The notes below the pieces were generated by a model. The model saw only the letters and a list, made by a program, of their open reading frames with translations, made no database searches and was not told where the DNA came from. Shown here in pieces: positions 1 through 10,000 of a DNA stretch of 64,000 nt; the first letter of the stretch is position 1; each line of letters begins with the position of its first letter. The stretch comes from Flagellimonas aurea. GTDB taxonomy: Bacteria; Bacteroidota; Bacteroidia; Flavobacteriales; Flavobacteriaceae. Both the position numbers and the translations under genes were made by a program. The stretch spans positions 186,001-250,000 of the forward strand of contig NZ_JAFLNL010000007.1 in the NCBI RefSeq assembly GCF_017313785.1. Reading direction: 5' to 3'.

Positions 1-28
1 GGCGAATATTAATATCTTCGAGTATGCT

Positions 29-1297
29 ATGAAAAGCCCTGATAATTACCATATCGAATTGTGCATAAAATTGCTCGAAGAGAAATTTTCCTTCGGCAAT
101 GGGCACGGATATACCCAGAAGGATTTGGAACAGCTTTCCTCCTATATTGAGGAGCACACCGGGTACTATATCAGTTTGTCCACTTTAAAACGGGTGTGGA
201 AGGGCACTTATAAAACACAGCCCCAAATTGCCACCTTGAACGCCCTTGTGGAAGTGCTCGGTTATAAAAACTGGCAGGATTTTAAAATTCAGCATCAAAA
301 AGCCAAGGTTGAAGAAGAGGAAGGAGCAAAGAGAAGCAGATGGCCCTTTTATTTGGGAGTATCGGTAGTGGCGATTATTTTGACGGTGATCGTGTTTTCT
401 TTTGGAGAAAGTGGGGCATCAAACGTAAAAATTAAGGGGCCCGTGAGTTTTAGTACGGATAAAACGGTTGCCAAAGGCGTTCCGAATACGTTTATTTTCG
501 AGTATGACCTGAGCCATGTGGAAGCCGATAGTTTTTTTATCCAACAATCTTGGAATGCCTGGCGCAAGGAAGAAATCGACCCCAAAAAGGAGGTGTATGC
601 TTCAACCTATTATGAAAGTGGTTTCCATCGAGCCAAATTGATTGCCAATGATGAGGTGGTCGCCACCCAAGCGGTCCATATTTTAAGCGATGGCTGGGAG
701 CCACATGTTTATTACTCTGAAGCCGACGACAGATTCATCGATTTTAAGGGCGAGACATTTGTAAAGGATGGAAGATTGCATCTGCCTATCGAGCTGCTGA
801 AAAAACGAGGTTTGGATACTTCCCGCTACTTTATGTCCCGCATTTCGCATAGCGATGACTATGGGGTCTCTTCCAATAACTTTGGATTCAAAACAAAAAT
901 CAAAGTGGACAAGGCATTGGAATCCAACTGTCCGTGGGTAAATGTTTTATTGATTACCACCGAGCATGTATTTTCGGCTAAGCTTGTCCGCAACGGCTGT
1001 GAAACGGGGGCCAGCTATAAATTGGGTGAAATTTACAAGTCCGGGAAGGACAATAACCTGTCCAAATTGGGAACTGACCTTTATAAATGGAATGATTTGG
1101 AGATAAAGGTCGAGGGAAAGAAGGCCACCCTTTTGTTGAATGGGAAGAAAATATATTCTGAAAATTACCAGGAGGACCTTGGAAACATTGTAGGTCTTTC
1201 CTATGTGTTTGAGGGAACCGGGTCCATTGATTTTGTTGAACTTACCGATGAAAAGGGAAAAGTAGTTTTCCAGGACGATTTTGAACTTTATGAGTAA
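29..1297 (+). CDS. Membrane-anchored protein with N-terminal HTH-like domain
   Basis: A 422-residue protein of unknown function. Residues 1-88 form a compact, mostly helical domain containing STLKRVWKG and a TLNALVEVLGY stretch, which resembles the HTH-like N-terminal domains common in Bacteroidota regulatory membrane proteins. A charged linker follows, then one membrane segment at about residues 105-126 (a W-P-F-Y start followed by V/I-rich residues). The remaining 300 residues are soluble, probably periplasmic, and end in a beta-rich region with LNGKKIYSEN and a closing DDFELYE that looks like a concanavalin/LamG-type fold. The layout suggests a cytoplasmic nucleic-acid or protein-binding head coupled to an external sensor, which is inference. 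A near-match to the -7 promoter element (TATCTTCG, 13-20) lies just ahead of the ATG. The gene is monocistronic as far as the window shows. Confidence 0.6.
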   Translation: MKSPDNYHIELCIKLLEEKFSFGNGHGYTQKDLEQLSSYIEEHTGYYISLSTLKRVWKGTYKTQPQIATLNALVEVLGYKNWQDFKIQHQKAKVEEEEGAKRSRWPFYLGVSVVAIILTVIVFSFGESGASNVKIKGPVSFSTDKTVAKGVPNTFIFEYDLSHVEADSFFIQQSWNAWRKEEIDPKKEVYASTYYESGFHRAKLIANDEVVATQAVHILSDGWEPHVYYSEADDRFIDFKGETFVKDGRLHLPIELLKKRGLDTSRYFMSRISHSDDYGVSSNNFGFKTKIKVDKALESNCPWVNVLLITTEHVFSAKLVRNGCETGASYKLGEIYKSGKDNNLSKLGTDLYKWNDLEIKVEGKKATLLLNGKKIYSENYQEDLGNIVGLSYVFEGTGSIDFVELTDEKGKVVFQDDFELYE

Positions 1298-1381
1298 TGG
1301 AATTATGATGGCGCCCATCACAATTTAGTGTGAAGCAATGTCCAAAGCGTTGAAAGGCTGTAAAACATTCAACTTTTTTCT

Positions 1382-1389
1382 TATTTTTG
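1382..1389 (+). promoter_or_regulatory. Putative -7 promoter element of thioredoxin-like gene
   Basis: TATTTTTG matches the Bacteroidota -7 consensus TAnnTTTG and lies 19 bases before the ATG at 1409. No good -33 TTTG is present at the usual distance, so this is a moderate call. Confidence 0.4.
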
Positions 1390-1408
1390 ACTGTAAACCT
1401 TAGAATAC

Positions 1409-1708
1409 ATGTCCAAATTCGGAGAACTTATAGATTTACAGGTCCCAGTTTTACTAGACTTTTATGCGGAATGGAACGAACAGTCCACCTCTATGCACCC
1501 AGTGTTGAGCGATGTAGCCGCTGCTCTTGGCGATAAGGGAAAGGTGATAAAAATCGATGTGGACAAGAACAAGGAACTTTCACAGGCACTCCGTATCAAA
1601 GGGCTGCCAACTTTAATGATATACAAAAAAGGAGAGATGGTCTGGCGACAGAGCGGAGAGCAAGATGCCAATACCCTGATCGGAATCTTAAATGAATATA
1701 TTCAATAA
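1409..1708 (+). CDS. Thioredoxin-fold protein lacking the CxxC active site
   Basis: This 99-residue protein has the length and pattern of a cytoplasmic thioredoxin: VLLDFYAEW near residues 14-22, KVIKIDVDKN in the middle and GLPTLMIYKKGE with the cis-proline at about residues 65-76. Where thioredoxins carry WCGPC, it reads WNEQS, and the whole protein contains no cysteine, so it cannot do dithiol-disulfide exchange. Likely roles are a binding or chaperone-like thioredoxin fold, which is inference. There is no signal peptide. It is followed by a strong bidirectional terminator shared with the convergent GT117 gene. The fold assignment is firm; the function is unknown. Confidence 0.85.
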   Translation: MSKFGELIDLQVPVLLDFYAEWNEQSTSMHPVLSDVAAALGDKGKVIKIDVDKNKELSQALRIKGLPTLMIYKKGEMVWRQSGEQDANTLIGILNEYIQ

Positions 1709-1710
1709 AA

Positions 1711-1740
1711 AAAGCGAGGTTTTATCCTCGCTTTTTTTTA
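1711..1740. terminator. Bidirectional intrinsic terminator
   Basis: AAAGCGAGG and CCTCGCTTT form a 9-bp stem with a short T-rich loop (1711-1733). A T run follows on the plus strand and an A run precedes it, so it can end both convergent genes. Confidence 0.9.
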
Positions 1741-1742
1741 TG

Positions 1743-4700
1743 CTATTCTTCTTCTGGAATTATAGAGTCCGGAATGCTGTCTGGGGCATCGATAGGAATG
1801 GAACCTTCCATGTCCGGGTCTATTGGAGGAATTGATTCGTCCATTACATCATCCTCTTCATCCACAAACTGGGAGAATTTGTCAATGTATTCATTGAAGA
1901 TAATGGTTTCCGACTCTGCCAATTCTTTATCTCCATTTTCAATCAAAATGTCAATGTTTCTACGGTAGGCCTGCATATCGGATAGGATGTCGTCTATTTT
2001 ATCGTATTGCTCATCCAAAGGAATGTTGGCGTAGTATTCCAAATGTTCTTGATAGACCTTTTTGAGCTTGCCGAAAAGCTCTCGGGCTTTTTGGGTTTCT
2101 CCCACTTTATAATAGCCATCTACAAATGGTTCAACAAAAGCATAGAAATAATAATGCTCCACGGGCATGTTTTCCATAGCAATATTGATGACATCCTTGG
2201 CCTCGTCAATCTTGTTTTCTGCAATCAAGGTTTCCATCAGGCGGGCCAAATTGCTTCTAAAAGAAAGTCCCTGTGAACGCGTTTGTGGATCGTGATAAAT
2301 CTCATCGCTTCCTGCATTGCCCCATTCCCAATCCTTGACAATATCGTACATCAGATCGGTATCGATTCGGCCCATTTCAAAGGAATTTCGGTTTGGGGTT
2401 TTGATGGGTACCAATTTGTACACAAGTCCATCGAGTTGCAGATAATCCTTCATCCAGATGTATTCTGCACTGTCAAAACTACCTCCGGAGAAGTAGATGG
2501 GTCGTTTCCAATCGTTGTTGGCGATAAGGTCCAACATCAATATTCTGTTCTTGGGAAGTGCACCGGTTGGCAGGTCAATATCGATATAATCCACGATCAA
2601 AGCAGAATCCTTCTCTTTGACAAGGCCGCTTTCCAATACATTTTGTTTGTTGACAGGTATCCTGATTTTATTGGTGGGGTAGTACACAATATCCAAGGTG
2701 CTTTCTGAATAGTTGCTCAAATCGGCGCCTTGATTGGTCAAAATATGTCTGAATTTGGTCTGAGGCTTGTCGCTGCCAATCCAATTCATAAAATCTTTGA
2801 TGTCCCATCTATTGTCTGTAATACCTTGATAGTAAATGGCATCCCTTGTTCCGTAGCTGTATTTGTCATGCGTCAATTGCGATGGTATAGGGTCACTTTC
2901 GTATGCTTTGCGCTTCATCTGGTCAATGTACCAATCTGTTGCAAAAAGGCTGGTATTGACCACGCGGACGTCTGTTCTATAATTCTCGATTTCTTGGGCG
3001 TACCATATTGGGAAGGTGTCATTGTCCCCGATTGTGAACAATATGGCTCCCGCATCTTCTTTGGTGGAATCTAGATAAGCTTTTGCCGTAGCTGGGGCCG
3101 TATATCGGTCAGATCTATCATGGTCGTCCCAGTTTTGAAAGGCCATCAACAACGGCACGGCCAAAAGACATATAGTTGTGATTGCCGGAGCCGCTATTTT
3201 GGACGAAACCAGTTTTTTGAATTCTTCAAACAGTCCGTATACACCGATACCTATCCATATACAGAAAACGTAGAAAGATCCTACCAGGGAATAGTCACGC
3301 TCCCTAGGTTGAAAGATGTATGGGTTGGTATAAAACTGTATCGCAAGCCCCGTGAACATAAAGAACACGAAGAGCACCCAAAACTGTTTTGGATTTCTGG
3401 ATACTTGGAAGACAATGCCCAAGATTCCGAGCAATAGCGGCAGGAAAAAATAGGTGTTTCGACCTTTATTATTCTCCCAATCACTGGGCAGGTTGTCTTG
3501 GCTGCCCAACCGAATACTGTCAATAAAATTGATGCCGCTCAACCAGTTGCCATTTTCATCGTACCTACCTTGCATATCGTTTTGCTTCCCGACAAAATTC
3601 CACATGAAATAACGCATGTACATATAGCTGAACTGGAAATCGAAAAGGTATTCTACGTTTTGCCAAAGGGTAGGTGGCTGCACCTCAATATATTCTCCGA
3701 ATTCCCTTAAAAAGCGTATATATTGTTCTGTATCCAGTTCTCCTTGAGAATAGGCCGTTTTGAATTGATTTACCGCCTGTCGAAGATCATTGTTGGATAT
3801 GTATTCCGATTTTATCTTGAATTCCAGGGCGCCAAAATATTTCATATAGTTTTCGGCGTGTTGATCGCTCCACATTCTGGGCAAAAACCCTACGTGCTTT
3901 TCGTTGGGGCCTGGAATAGCTCCTTTGTAATGGTTTACGATAACATATTTGCCCGTTTCCAAGTCTTTTTCGTACTTCGGGCTATCATCCCTATCTTCTC
4001 CCGAAGTCGCAAAGGTGTCCGAGTAATAGGCTCCGTAAACAGGACTATCTACCCCTGGATATTGTTCCCTGTTATAGTAGGCCAGTAGTGCTCGGGCATC
4101 GGCCGGATTGTTCTCATTGACAACGGTTTTTGCATTTGCTCTAATGGGAAGCATCAACCATGAAGAGAACCCTAGGATGAGGAACATTAGACAAAGTACA
4201 ACAATGTTGGCATTATAGTAATTGTGTTTTCGGGTGTACCTCAAACCAAAATAGAAGGCCGCAATAAACAAAAGTCCCATGATGATGGAGCCTGAGTTGA
4301 ACGGAAGCCCAATTTCGTTGATAAAGAACACTTCGCTCCACCCAAATAGTTCAAGAACGTAGGTCAAGGAGAATTTATAGACCAAGATGAGTACCACTAC
4401 AACGATTATGTTGGCCAACAAAAAGTTTTTAACCGTGGTGGTCTTATATTTTTTGAAATAATAGAGCAATCCAATGGAAGGAATCGCCAAGAAGCCCATG
4501 AACTGTATACCAAAGGTAAGACCTATTACAAAAGAGATGAGCATGAGCCATCGGTGACCTCTAGGGTCTCCCAAATTATCTGTCCATTTTAGGCCCAACC
4601 AGAGCAATAATGCCATCATAAAACTGGCCATGGCATACACCTCGGTCTCTACAGCATTGAACCAAAAACTATCTGAAAATGTAAATGCAAGCGCTCCGAC

Positions 4701-5081
4701 CAATCCACTGCCAAGGATGGCAATAGCCTTGCTGTTGGTCATTTCACTCTTTTTGGCAACCAACTTTCCTGTTAGGTTGGTAATGGTCCAGAAAGTAAAC
4801 AATACGGCAAAAGCGCTGGATACAATGGATACAGCATTTACCATAAGAGCTATTTTCGTAGGGTCGCCAAAAGCGAACATGGCGAAGAAGGCACCTATCA
4901 TTTGCAATAGTGGAGCTCCTGGCGGGTGCCCTACTTGCAACTTGGCAGAGGTGGAAATATACTCACCTGCATCCCAAAAACTTCCTGTGGGTTCAACGGT
5001 AAGGGCATATACTATAAACGCAATGGCGAAGGAAGTCCACCCAAAGATGGTATCCCATTTTTTGAAGTCTTTTGCAAACAT
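1743..5081 (-). CDS. DUF2723/GT117 family membrane glycosyltransferase
   Basis: An 1112-residue integral membrane protein of the DUF2723 family (glycosyltransferase family 117, related to TMEM260-type protein O-mannosyltransferases). The N-terminal half holds about a dozen membrane helices. The early EPTGSFWDAGEYI segment contains the acidic pair after the first helix that is typical of the GT-C fold. Two long soluble regions follow: about residues 320-500, and the C-terminal part from about 660, with GAILFTIGDNDTFPIWYAQE and helical repeat-like segments. The tail after about residue 1070 is very acidic and proline-rich. The expected role is transfer of a sugar to secreted proteins at the inner membrane, which would fit Bacteroidota O-glycosylation; substrate and donor cannot be read from sequence. 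The gene stands alone and shares a terminator with the gene to its left. Confidence 0.85.
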   Translation of the reverse strand: MFAKDFKKWDTIFGWTSFAIAFIVYALTVEPTGSFWDAGEYISTSAKLQVGHPPGAPLLQMIGAFFAMFAFGDPTKIALMVNAVSIVSSAFAVLFTFWTITNLTGKLVAKKSEMTNSKAIAILGSGLVGALAFTFSDSFWFNAVETEVYAMASFMMALLLWLGLKWTDNLGDPRGHRWLMLISFVIGLTFGIQFMGFLAIPSIGLLYYFKKYKTTTVKNFLLANIIVVVVLILVYKFSLTYVLELFGWSEVFFINEIGLPFNSGSIIMGLLFIAAFYFGLRYTRKHNYYNANIVVLCLMFLILGFSSWLMLPIRANAKTVVNENNPADARALLAYYNREQYPGVDSPVYGAYYSDTFATSGEDRDDSPKYEKDLETGKYVIVNHYKGAIPGPNEKHVGFLPRMWSDQHAENYMKYFGALEFKIKSEYISNNDLRQAVNQFKTAYSQGELDTEQYIRFLREFGEYIEVQPPTLWQNVEYLFDFQFSYMYMRYFMWNFVGKQNDMQGRYDENGNWLSGINFIDSIRLGSQDNLPSDWENNKGRNTYFFLPLLLGILGIVFQVSRNPKQFWVLFVFFMFTGLAIQFYTNPYIFQPRERDYSLVGSFYVFCIWIGIGVYGLFEEFKKLVSSKIAAPAITTICLLAVPLLMAFQNWDDHDRSDRYTAPATAKAYLDSTKEDAGAILFTIGDNDTFPIWYAQEIENYRTDVRVVNTSLFATDWYIDQMKRKAYESDPIPSQLTHDKYSYGTRDAIYYQGITDNRWDIKDFMNWIGSDKPQTKFRHILTNQGADLSNYSESTLDIVYYPTNKIRIPVNKQNVLESGLVKEKDSALIVDYIDIDLPTGALPKNRILMLDLIANNDWKRPIYFSGGSFDSAEYIWMKDYLQLDGLVYKLVPIKTPNRNSFEMGRIDTDLMYDIVKDWEWGNAGSDEIYHDPQTRSQGLSFRSNLARLMETLIAENKIDEAKDVINIAMENMPVEHYYFYAFVEPFVDGYYKVGETQKARELFGKLKKVYQEHLEYYANIPLDEQYDKIDDILSDMQAYRRNIDILIENGDKELAESETIIFNEYIDKFSQFVDEEDDVMDESIPPIDPDMEGSIPIDAPDSIPDSIIPEEE

Positions 5082-5203
5082 AAGAGTTGGTTATTAACCG
5101 AATTGTGGCGAATTTAGTAAATCTAGAACAGAAGCCTAGCCCTTTTTGGAAAACCTTTAACACCCATGTTCAATAAAAATAGCGAGTATTCTTATCAAAA
5201 ATA

Positions 5204-5234
5204 TTTGTTGAAACCAAAGTTTGTTTTAAATTTG
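5204..5234 (+). promoter_or_regulatory. Promoter of tRNA-Gln
   Basis: TTTG at 5204-5207, 19 bp, then TAAATTTG at 5227-5234: a full match to the Bacteroidota -33/-7 promoter. Transcription would start near 5241, about 35 bases before the mature tRNA. Confidence 0.75.
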
Positions 5235-5275
5235 CACGCTCAAAAGCTGAATCAAATTTAGCTTTTATATGGTAC

Positions 5276-5347
5276 TGGCCTATGGTGTAATTGGTAACAC
5301 AGCTGATTTTGGTTCAGTCGTTCAAGGTTCGAGTCCTTGTAGGCCAA
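5276..5347 (+). tRNA. tRNA-Gln (anticodon TTG)
   Basis: A 72-base cloverleaf. The acceptor arm TGGCCTA (5276-5282) pairs perfectly with TAGGCCA (5340-5346), with discriminator A at 5347. The anticodon stem GCTGA/TCAGT encloses the loop TTTTGGT with anticodon TTG at 5309-5311, reading CAA. The T arm contains the GGTTCGAGTCC signature. CCA is not encoded. It has its own promoter upstream and a terminator immediately downstream, so it is a single-gene transcription unit. Confidence 0.95.
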
Positions 5348-5351
5348 CAAA

Positions 5352-5390
5352 AAGCCCCTTAAATCATCGGATTTAAGGGGCTTTTTTATT
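5352..5390 (+). terminator. Intrinsic terminator after tRNA-Gln
   Basis: AAGCCCCTTAAATC pairs perfectly with GATTTAAGGGGCTT (5352-5365 and 5370-5383) around a 4-base loop, followed by a T run. An A run on the other side suggests it also serves the convergent YkgJ-family gene. Confidence 0.93.
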
Positions 5391-5405
5391 GTTATATTTT
5401 TTTGT

Positions 5406-6008
5406 TTAAACGATTTGCTTGTCCAGGCTGGGCATTGGCCTGTAGGTGTAGTATTGCAATACCTCCTCCAATGCCATTTTCAATGCTTTGTTGATGGGCA
5501 TGATTTTGGAACCCATTTGATAATCGATTTGGTTCAGCTGCATGTAGTAATCCGTAAATACGGGAACATACATTCCCTTGGCAATCGCTTCGGAGGTGGC
5601 TTGATAATTTTCAGCCTGTTCCTCTTTGATTATTTTACAAGTGGCCAATCGCAGATTCCCGTACTTATCCTTGCTCGCGGCATAGCCAAAAAGCCTGCAT
5701 ATCAAACCCCGCTGACTATAACTGCCACAGTGGCCCTTGCTTACTATGGAGACCGGTGTCAACAAAAAACAAGTTCGATCTTGGGATGTGTTCAAAGACT
5801 CAAGGGCTTCTTCGGCCTTACCTGATAAAAATAACTGAAATGCCCATGGTAAAAATTCCAAGGGTGATGCATCAATGTTGGGATAGGTGCAACATTTTCC
5901 ACAACCGGAAACACAACCAAGCTTCGATTTTTCCTGAAACTGTTGGGTTTCTTGCTCCAATTGACTGAATAACGCTTCAACCGATCGGACTTTCTGTTCT
6001 AGTGTCAT
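5406..6008 (-). CDS. YkgJ-family cysteine cluster protein
   Basis: A 200-residue soluble protein with the cysteine pattern of the YkgJ/CxxCxxCC family (putative zinc- or iron-binding). GCVSGCGKCC lies at about residues 31-40, with a nearby C in CTYPN. Further cysteines occur in DRTCF, GHCG, LICRLFGY and LATCK. No signal peptide or membrane segment is visible, so it is probably cytoplasmic. The substrate is unknown; the family is often described only as a metal-cluster protein. The ATG at 6006-6008 is the only good start. It is convergent with tRNA-Gln and divergent from the DUF1963 gene, so context gives no further clue. Confidence 0.8.
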   Translation of the reverse strand: MTLEQKVRSVEALFSQLEQETQQFQEKSKLGCVSGCGKCCTYPNIDASPLEFLPWAFQLFLSGKAEEALESLNTSQDRTCFLLTPVSIVSKGHCGSYSQRGLICRLFGYAASKDKYGNLRLATCKIIKEEQAENYQATSEAIAKGMYVPVFTDYYMQLNQIDYQMGSKIMPINKALKMALEEVLQYYTYRPMPSLDKQIV

Positions 6009-6168
6009 TTATTGGACGGCGAAGGTATATCTTATTTTGATCCATGGCGCAAATATTTTTTTCAGAAAAAAAAGAGTGTTGTCTTCAAGAGTTGTGTCAC
6101 TCAAAAAATAATTCCATATTTGAAACATCTACGCAGCATTTACCCCAAATCTTTTATTAACCTATTAA

Positions 6169-7008
6169 ATGCGAAAGCGTATGAATGTATTGGAAAAAGC
6201 AAAAGCTGTAATCGATGGCTTTGACTTTAACGAAGAGCACATTGCCAAGTTCAATGAAAGTGCAGGAACTGAATTGAGTTCCGAAAGCCTAAAAGACTAT
6301 CTTAAAAAATGGCTGCTGTACTATCTGATCCCAGAATTAACAGCGTATGATTCTGAAGAAGAGGTGCAATTGGGAACCACCAAACTGTACGGACTTCCCC
6401 ATCTGCCGGATTCCATGGAATTTCCTGAGGATATGATATTTGCGGGCCAGTTCAATCTAGCCGAAATTAAGCCACACGACATTTTTAATGAGGTGCCCAA
6501 AGACTCTGGGATTTATTATTTTTTCGTAGATGTTAACGGTGTGGAATCTGAGGTATTTTTCTATGATGGCCCTGTTGATGATTTAAAAATACGGGAGTAC
6601 CCTAATGGGGATGAATATGAATCATCCAAAATACTCAACCTAACGGGCAAGACTGAAGAGCTTTATTTACAGTCGGAGATTATTGGATGGTGGATAGGAG
6701 CTGAAGAAGAATATGATGCGTATGATCTAGCGACCATAATTGGGGCGGATGTTTTGAAAAGGTTGGAGGGGCTTTTACAAAAAGAAGCAGGAAGCTTCAC
6801 TCTATATGATCATCTTGGCAGTCTTCCAGATGAATACTTTTTCGGAAAGCCTAGATATTATCAAGGAGAGGATGGGGATACCCCTGATTTTTATCCAGGC
6901 TTCTTTGGTTTTGAACCACCATGGCAGGAGGATTGTTTTCTAAATCTTAGTGTTTGGCAGGACAAGTGGTCAAAAAAATATTTTGGTGATATTGAAATAA
7001 CCTGTTAG
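6169..7008 (+). CDS. DUF1963 (YwqG-like) protein
   Basis: A 279-residue soluble protein of the DUF1963/YwqG family. Typical elements are LYGLPHLPDSMEFP near residues 69-82, FAGQFNLAEI at about 88-97, GIYYFFVD, and the late GFFGFEPPWQEDC segment that covers the compact beta-rich fold. It is acidic and has no signal peptide. The biochemical role of the family is unknown. Two in-frame ATGs, 6169 and 6181, are both possible; neither has a clear ribosome binding site, so the start may be four residues shorter. It is followed directly by a strong terminator shared with the convergent lectin gene. Confidence 0.75.
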   Translation: MRKRMNVLEKAKAVIDGFDFNEEHIAKFNESAGTELSSESLKDYLKKWLLYYLIPELTAYDSEEEVQLGTTKLYGLPHLPDSMEFPEDMIFAGQFNLAEIKPHDIFNEVPKDSGIYYFFVDVNGVESEVFFYDGPVDDLKIREYPNGDEYESSKILNLTGKTEELYLQSEIIGWWIGAEEEYDAYDLATIIGADVLKRLEGLLQKEAGSFTLYDHLGSLPDEYFFGKPRYYQGEDGDTPDFYPGFFGFEPPWQEDCFLNLSVWQDKWSKKYFGDIEITC

Positions 7009-7035
7009 CATGCTGGAACATTAGGTAGCAATAAA

Positions 7036-7073
7036 AAACCCCGCAAATTTGACTTTGCGGGGTTTGTTTTTTT
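7036..7073. terminator. Bidirectional intrinsic terminator
   Basis: AAACCCCGCAAA (7036-7047) pairs with TTTGCGGGGTTT (7054-7065) around a 6-base loop, with a T-rich run after it and an A run before it. It separates two convergent genes. Confidence 0.9.
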
Positions 7074-7086
7074 AAATGTTTTCTGA

Positions 7087-10000
7087 TCAGTTTTTGTTCA
7101 CTCGGTAAGTGATTCCCCTGTTGGTGATCACCCTTCCGTTCTTCACGGTCAATGTCGCTTGGTCGGAGGCTAGGGGAGGGCAGCTTCCGGACGAATTGGA
7201 AACAAGCACACGATATATGTAACCGTCTTTTGCGGAATCCGGAGTTGTAATGGTCAGGTTTGCGCTAGATGTTCCCGTGTATTCACTTCCGTCGGCAATA
7301 GGCACAAAATTACTTCCGCCATCGGTACTTACCTGCCATTGGTAAGTGTTAACATTGCTCGCGGTAACGGAAAAAGAACCATTGTTCCCCACAACCACGG
7401 TTTGGTCGGTTGGTTGGGTGGATATGCTAAATGGTGTTACGGTAATGGTTTGTTCCACGTCCAAGGTGTTTCCTGCCGCATCGGTAACCCTATAGGTTCG
7501 GGTAATAATTTCAGGATTGCTCACGCCATCACTTACATCGCCCACAAAGGTAACGATTGGATTTGGGTCACAATTGTCAGCTTCATCTGTAATAACGGTT
7601 ACATCCGGTGAAGGAATATCGGAAGCACAATTTACCGTTATTGGTGAAGGTGCGCTGGCCGTAGGAGCTGTTGTTTCTACCGTTATTGTTGTGGTGGCAG
7701 CCAAATCAGGGTAAGGCGGGTCGCCGGGCATACCGCCATACTCCACCAAATATCCTTTGGGCTGATAATCGCCGCTTGCAGCCCCCGTATTGGATAGGTC
7801 GTTCCATGAACCTGGCAGTCCTACTCCTGGAGCTGTTATATGTGCATAATCTTCGTCTCCTGAATTATTAGGTTCGCCGGAGTTCCAAAATTCATATCCA
7901 AATGCTGTGCCCCCCGCGCCGCCTCTCCAAAACAGAGTGCCTGCTTCAGGGCCAGTTACCCAGTACCAATCACCTTCGGTCGCAGCATCACTTGCTCCTA
8001 TCCATCCTGCTCCTGGAGCCTGTGAGCCCAAAAGATCGGATTCATCTTGGATGGAAATTGTGGCCAAGTATCCTTGTAGACCGTAGAATGTTCTTAATGC
8101 AGCGGCATTTCGTGCAGCTGTCCAAGTTATCCCTTCCGCTGCCACATATTCGTAGTAGTGCCCGGTGGATTCTATGTAGTTCGCTTCGTTCATTACTATG
8201 GAGAACGTCCGTGTATCCCCACCGTTTACAGTTGCGGTGGTTTGGAAAATCACACCAGCAATTGCGGCTTCGAATTCGGCCAATGTTGCTGGTCCCTCCA
8301 AGAACAATCTTCCTTCTGAGGTGTCCCAACTAGCTGTTATGTTGGGGTGTGTTCCTGTTAAGCTCAATACATCGCCTGATACATCGTAGTTGGAAGTAAT
8401 TTGAATATAAACGGCGTCCAAGGTACTGCTGTCGGTATCGGTGATCTCTACGGTTTCCACCACGGGAATTGGGTCGCCTGGACAAAATGTTTGGTTTCCG
8501 GTTGCGGTTATGGATGGTGGGTCATTACCATCAAAAGTATCGTCCCTAAAATCTAAATCCCCTCCCGAGGTAACATCACCATCAGAGTCGGGCAACATCA
8601 AAGAGCCTCCGTTAGTGTTCAGTGGATTGTCTATGGTGCCCCCTGGGTCGGCGTATCCGGTTGTGGTGTCGATATTATTGTCCAAGCCATCATTATCGCT
8701 ATCCGACCCTGAAAGTGTCAAAACTGCTTCGGTGGTGTCGGTGGTCCCATCATTGTCAGAATCCAAATCCATAAAATCAGGTGCTCCGTCCCCATCGGTA
8801 TCTACGGGGGTGATTCCGCTGCTTTCGTATGCATCGTCTAGCCCGTTGTTATTGGCATCTATTCCCGAAGGTGCTATATAGTTTAAAGATGTTTGAGCCT
8901 CCACATTGTCCGGTATTCCATCTCCGTCACTGTCCAAATCCTGATAGTTTGGAATACCATCACCATCTGTATCAACCGTTGTGCAATCAACCGTGCCGCC
9001 ATAGCTGGCACCGTGAACTCTAGCTCCTGTTTGGTATGCCATTACCCTAAAGGATTGAAAATTACTTTGTGATACATTAAAAGTTATTTCGGTAATCGAC
9101 CCAGAGGGAATTGCGGTGGCATCAGCTAAGTAAGTGCCATTGGAATATTGGATTTGCATATCCGAAGTGCCCGAGGCTGCCGATAAAAACACGCTAACTG
9201 TAGTCCCTATTGGAATTGGGTTGGCAAATTGAAATGATATAATGGAGGCCCCTTCATAAGTAGATGTGGAGTTATAGGCATATGAGGTGCCTGGGTTACC
9301 CTCCGCATTGGATGGGTCTCTAAAGTATTGAACGTTGGTCGCTGTTTGGACAAAATTCCCTGAGACTCCTCCACATTCATCAACATCCAAAATACCATCA
9401 TTGTCGTCATCGACATCAGCTGTATCAGGTACACCATCACCATCAAGGTCGGCACTACTTGCGCTACATGTTGAATATAATTTGGAAAAAGGGATGTTCT
9501 GTTTTGAAATGGACGGGCCTTGATATGCTACTGATAGATTTTCTCCTCCTCCGTTTTCAAAGAATAACACGGTGATATCGTGAAGTCCGGGTGATAAGGT
9601 TATGGTTCCCGAACGTTCTTGGGAGCCATGTGCGCCATCGTTGTTCACTACCTGGGCCCCGTCGATGTATAATTTGGAACCATCATCTGAAGTCGTGTAA
9701 AATGTGTAGCTTCCCTGTGTATCTATTTGGATGAATCCCGTGTACCTAATGCTAAAGTTATCGGTATCTCCCGGGTCTTCTTGATTTTGAAGCGCATCTA
9801 CATCAAAACTAGTATAAGTACCAGAGCCGAGATATCCCGATGTTGGGATGTTGTCCACAGTGCTTCCCGAAGGTGAACTGTCGTAAAATTCAAAATCAAC
9901 CTCCCCGTTACAAATACCGGAGGTTGCCTCTACGGTCGCATTATCTATAAAATATTGTTCATTAGTCATGTTGTTGTCCATCCTCACTCTAATCTCCAAG

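Noticed and set aside
5761..5980. Short plus- and minus-strand frames within the YkgJ-family gene
   Set aside because: Shadows of the cysteine-cluster gene with no family resemblance.
8620..9440. Apparent DNA repeat array within the lectin gene
   Set aside because: The repetition comes from thrombospondin type 3 coding repeats (DxDGDGIPD), which vary at the DNA level and have no spacers, so it is neither CRISPR nor a tandem DNA repeat.
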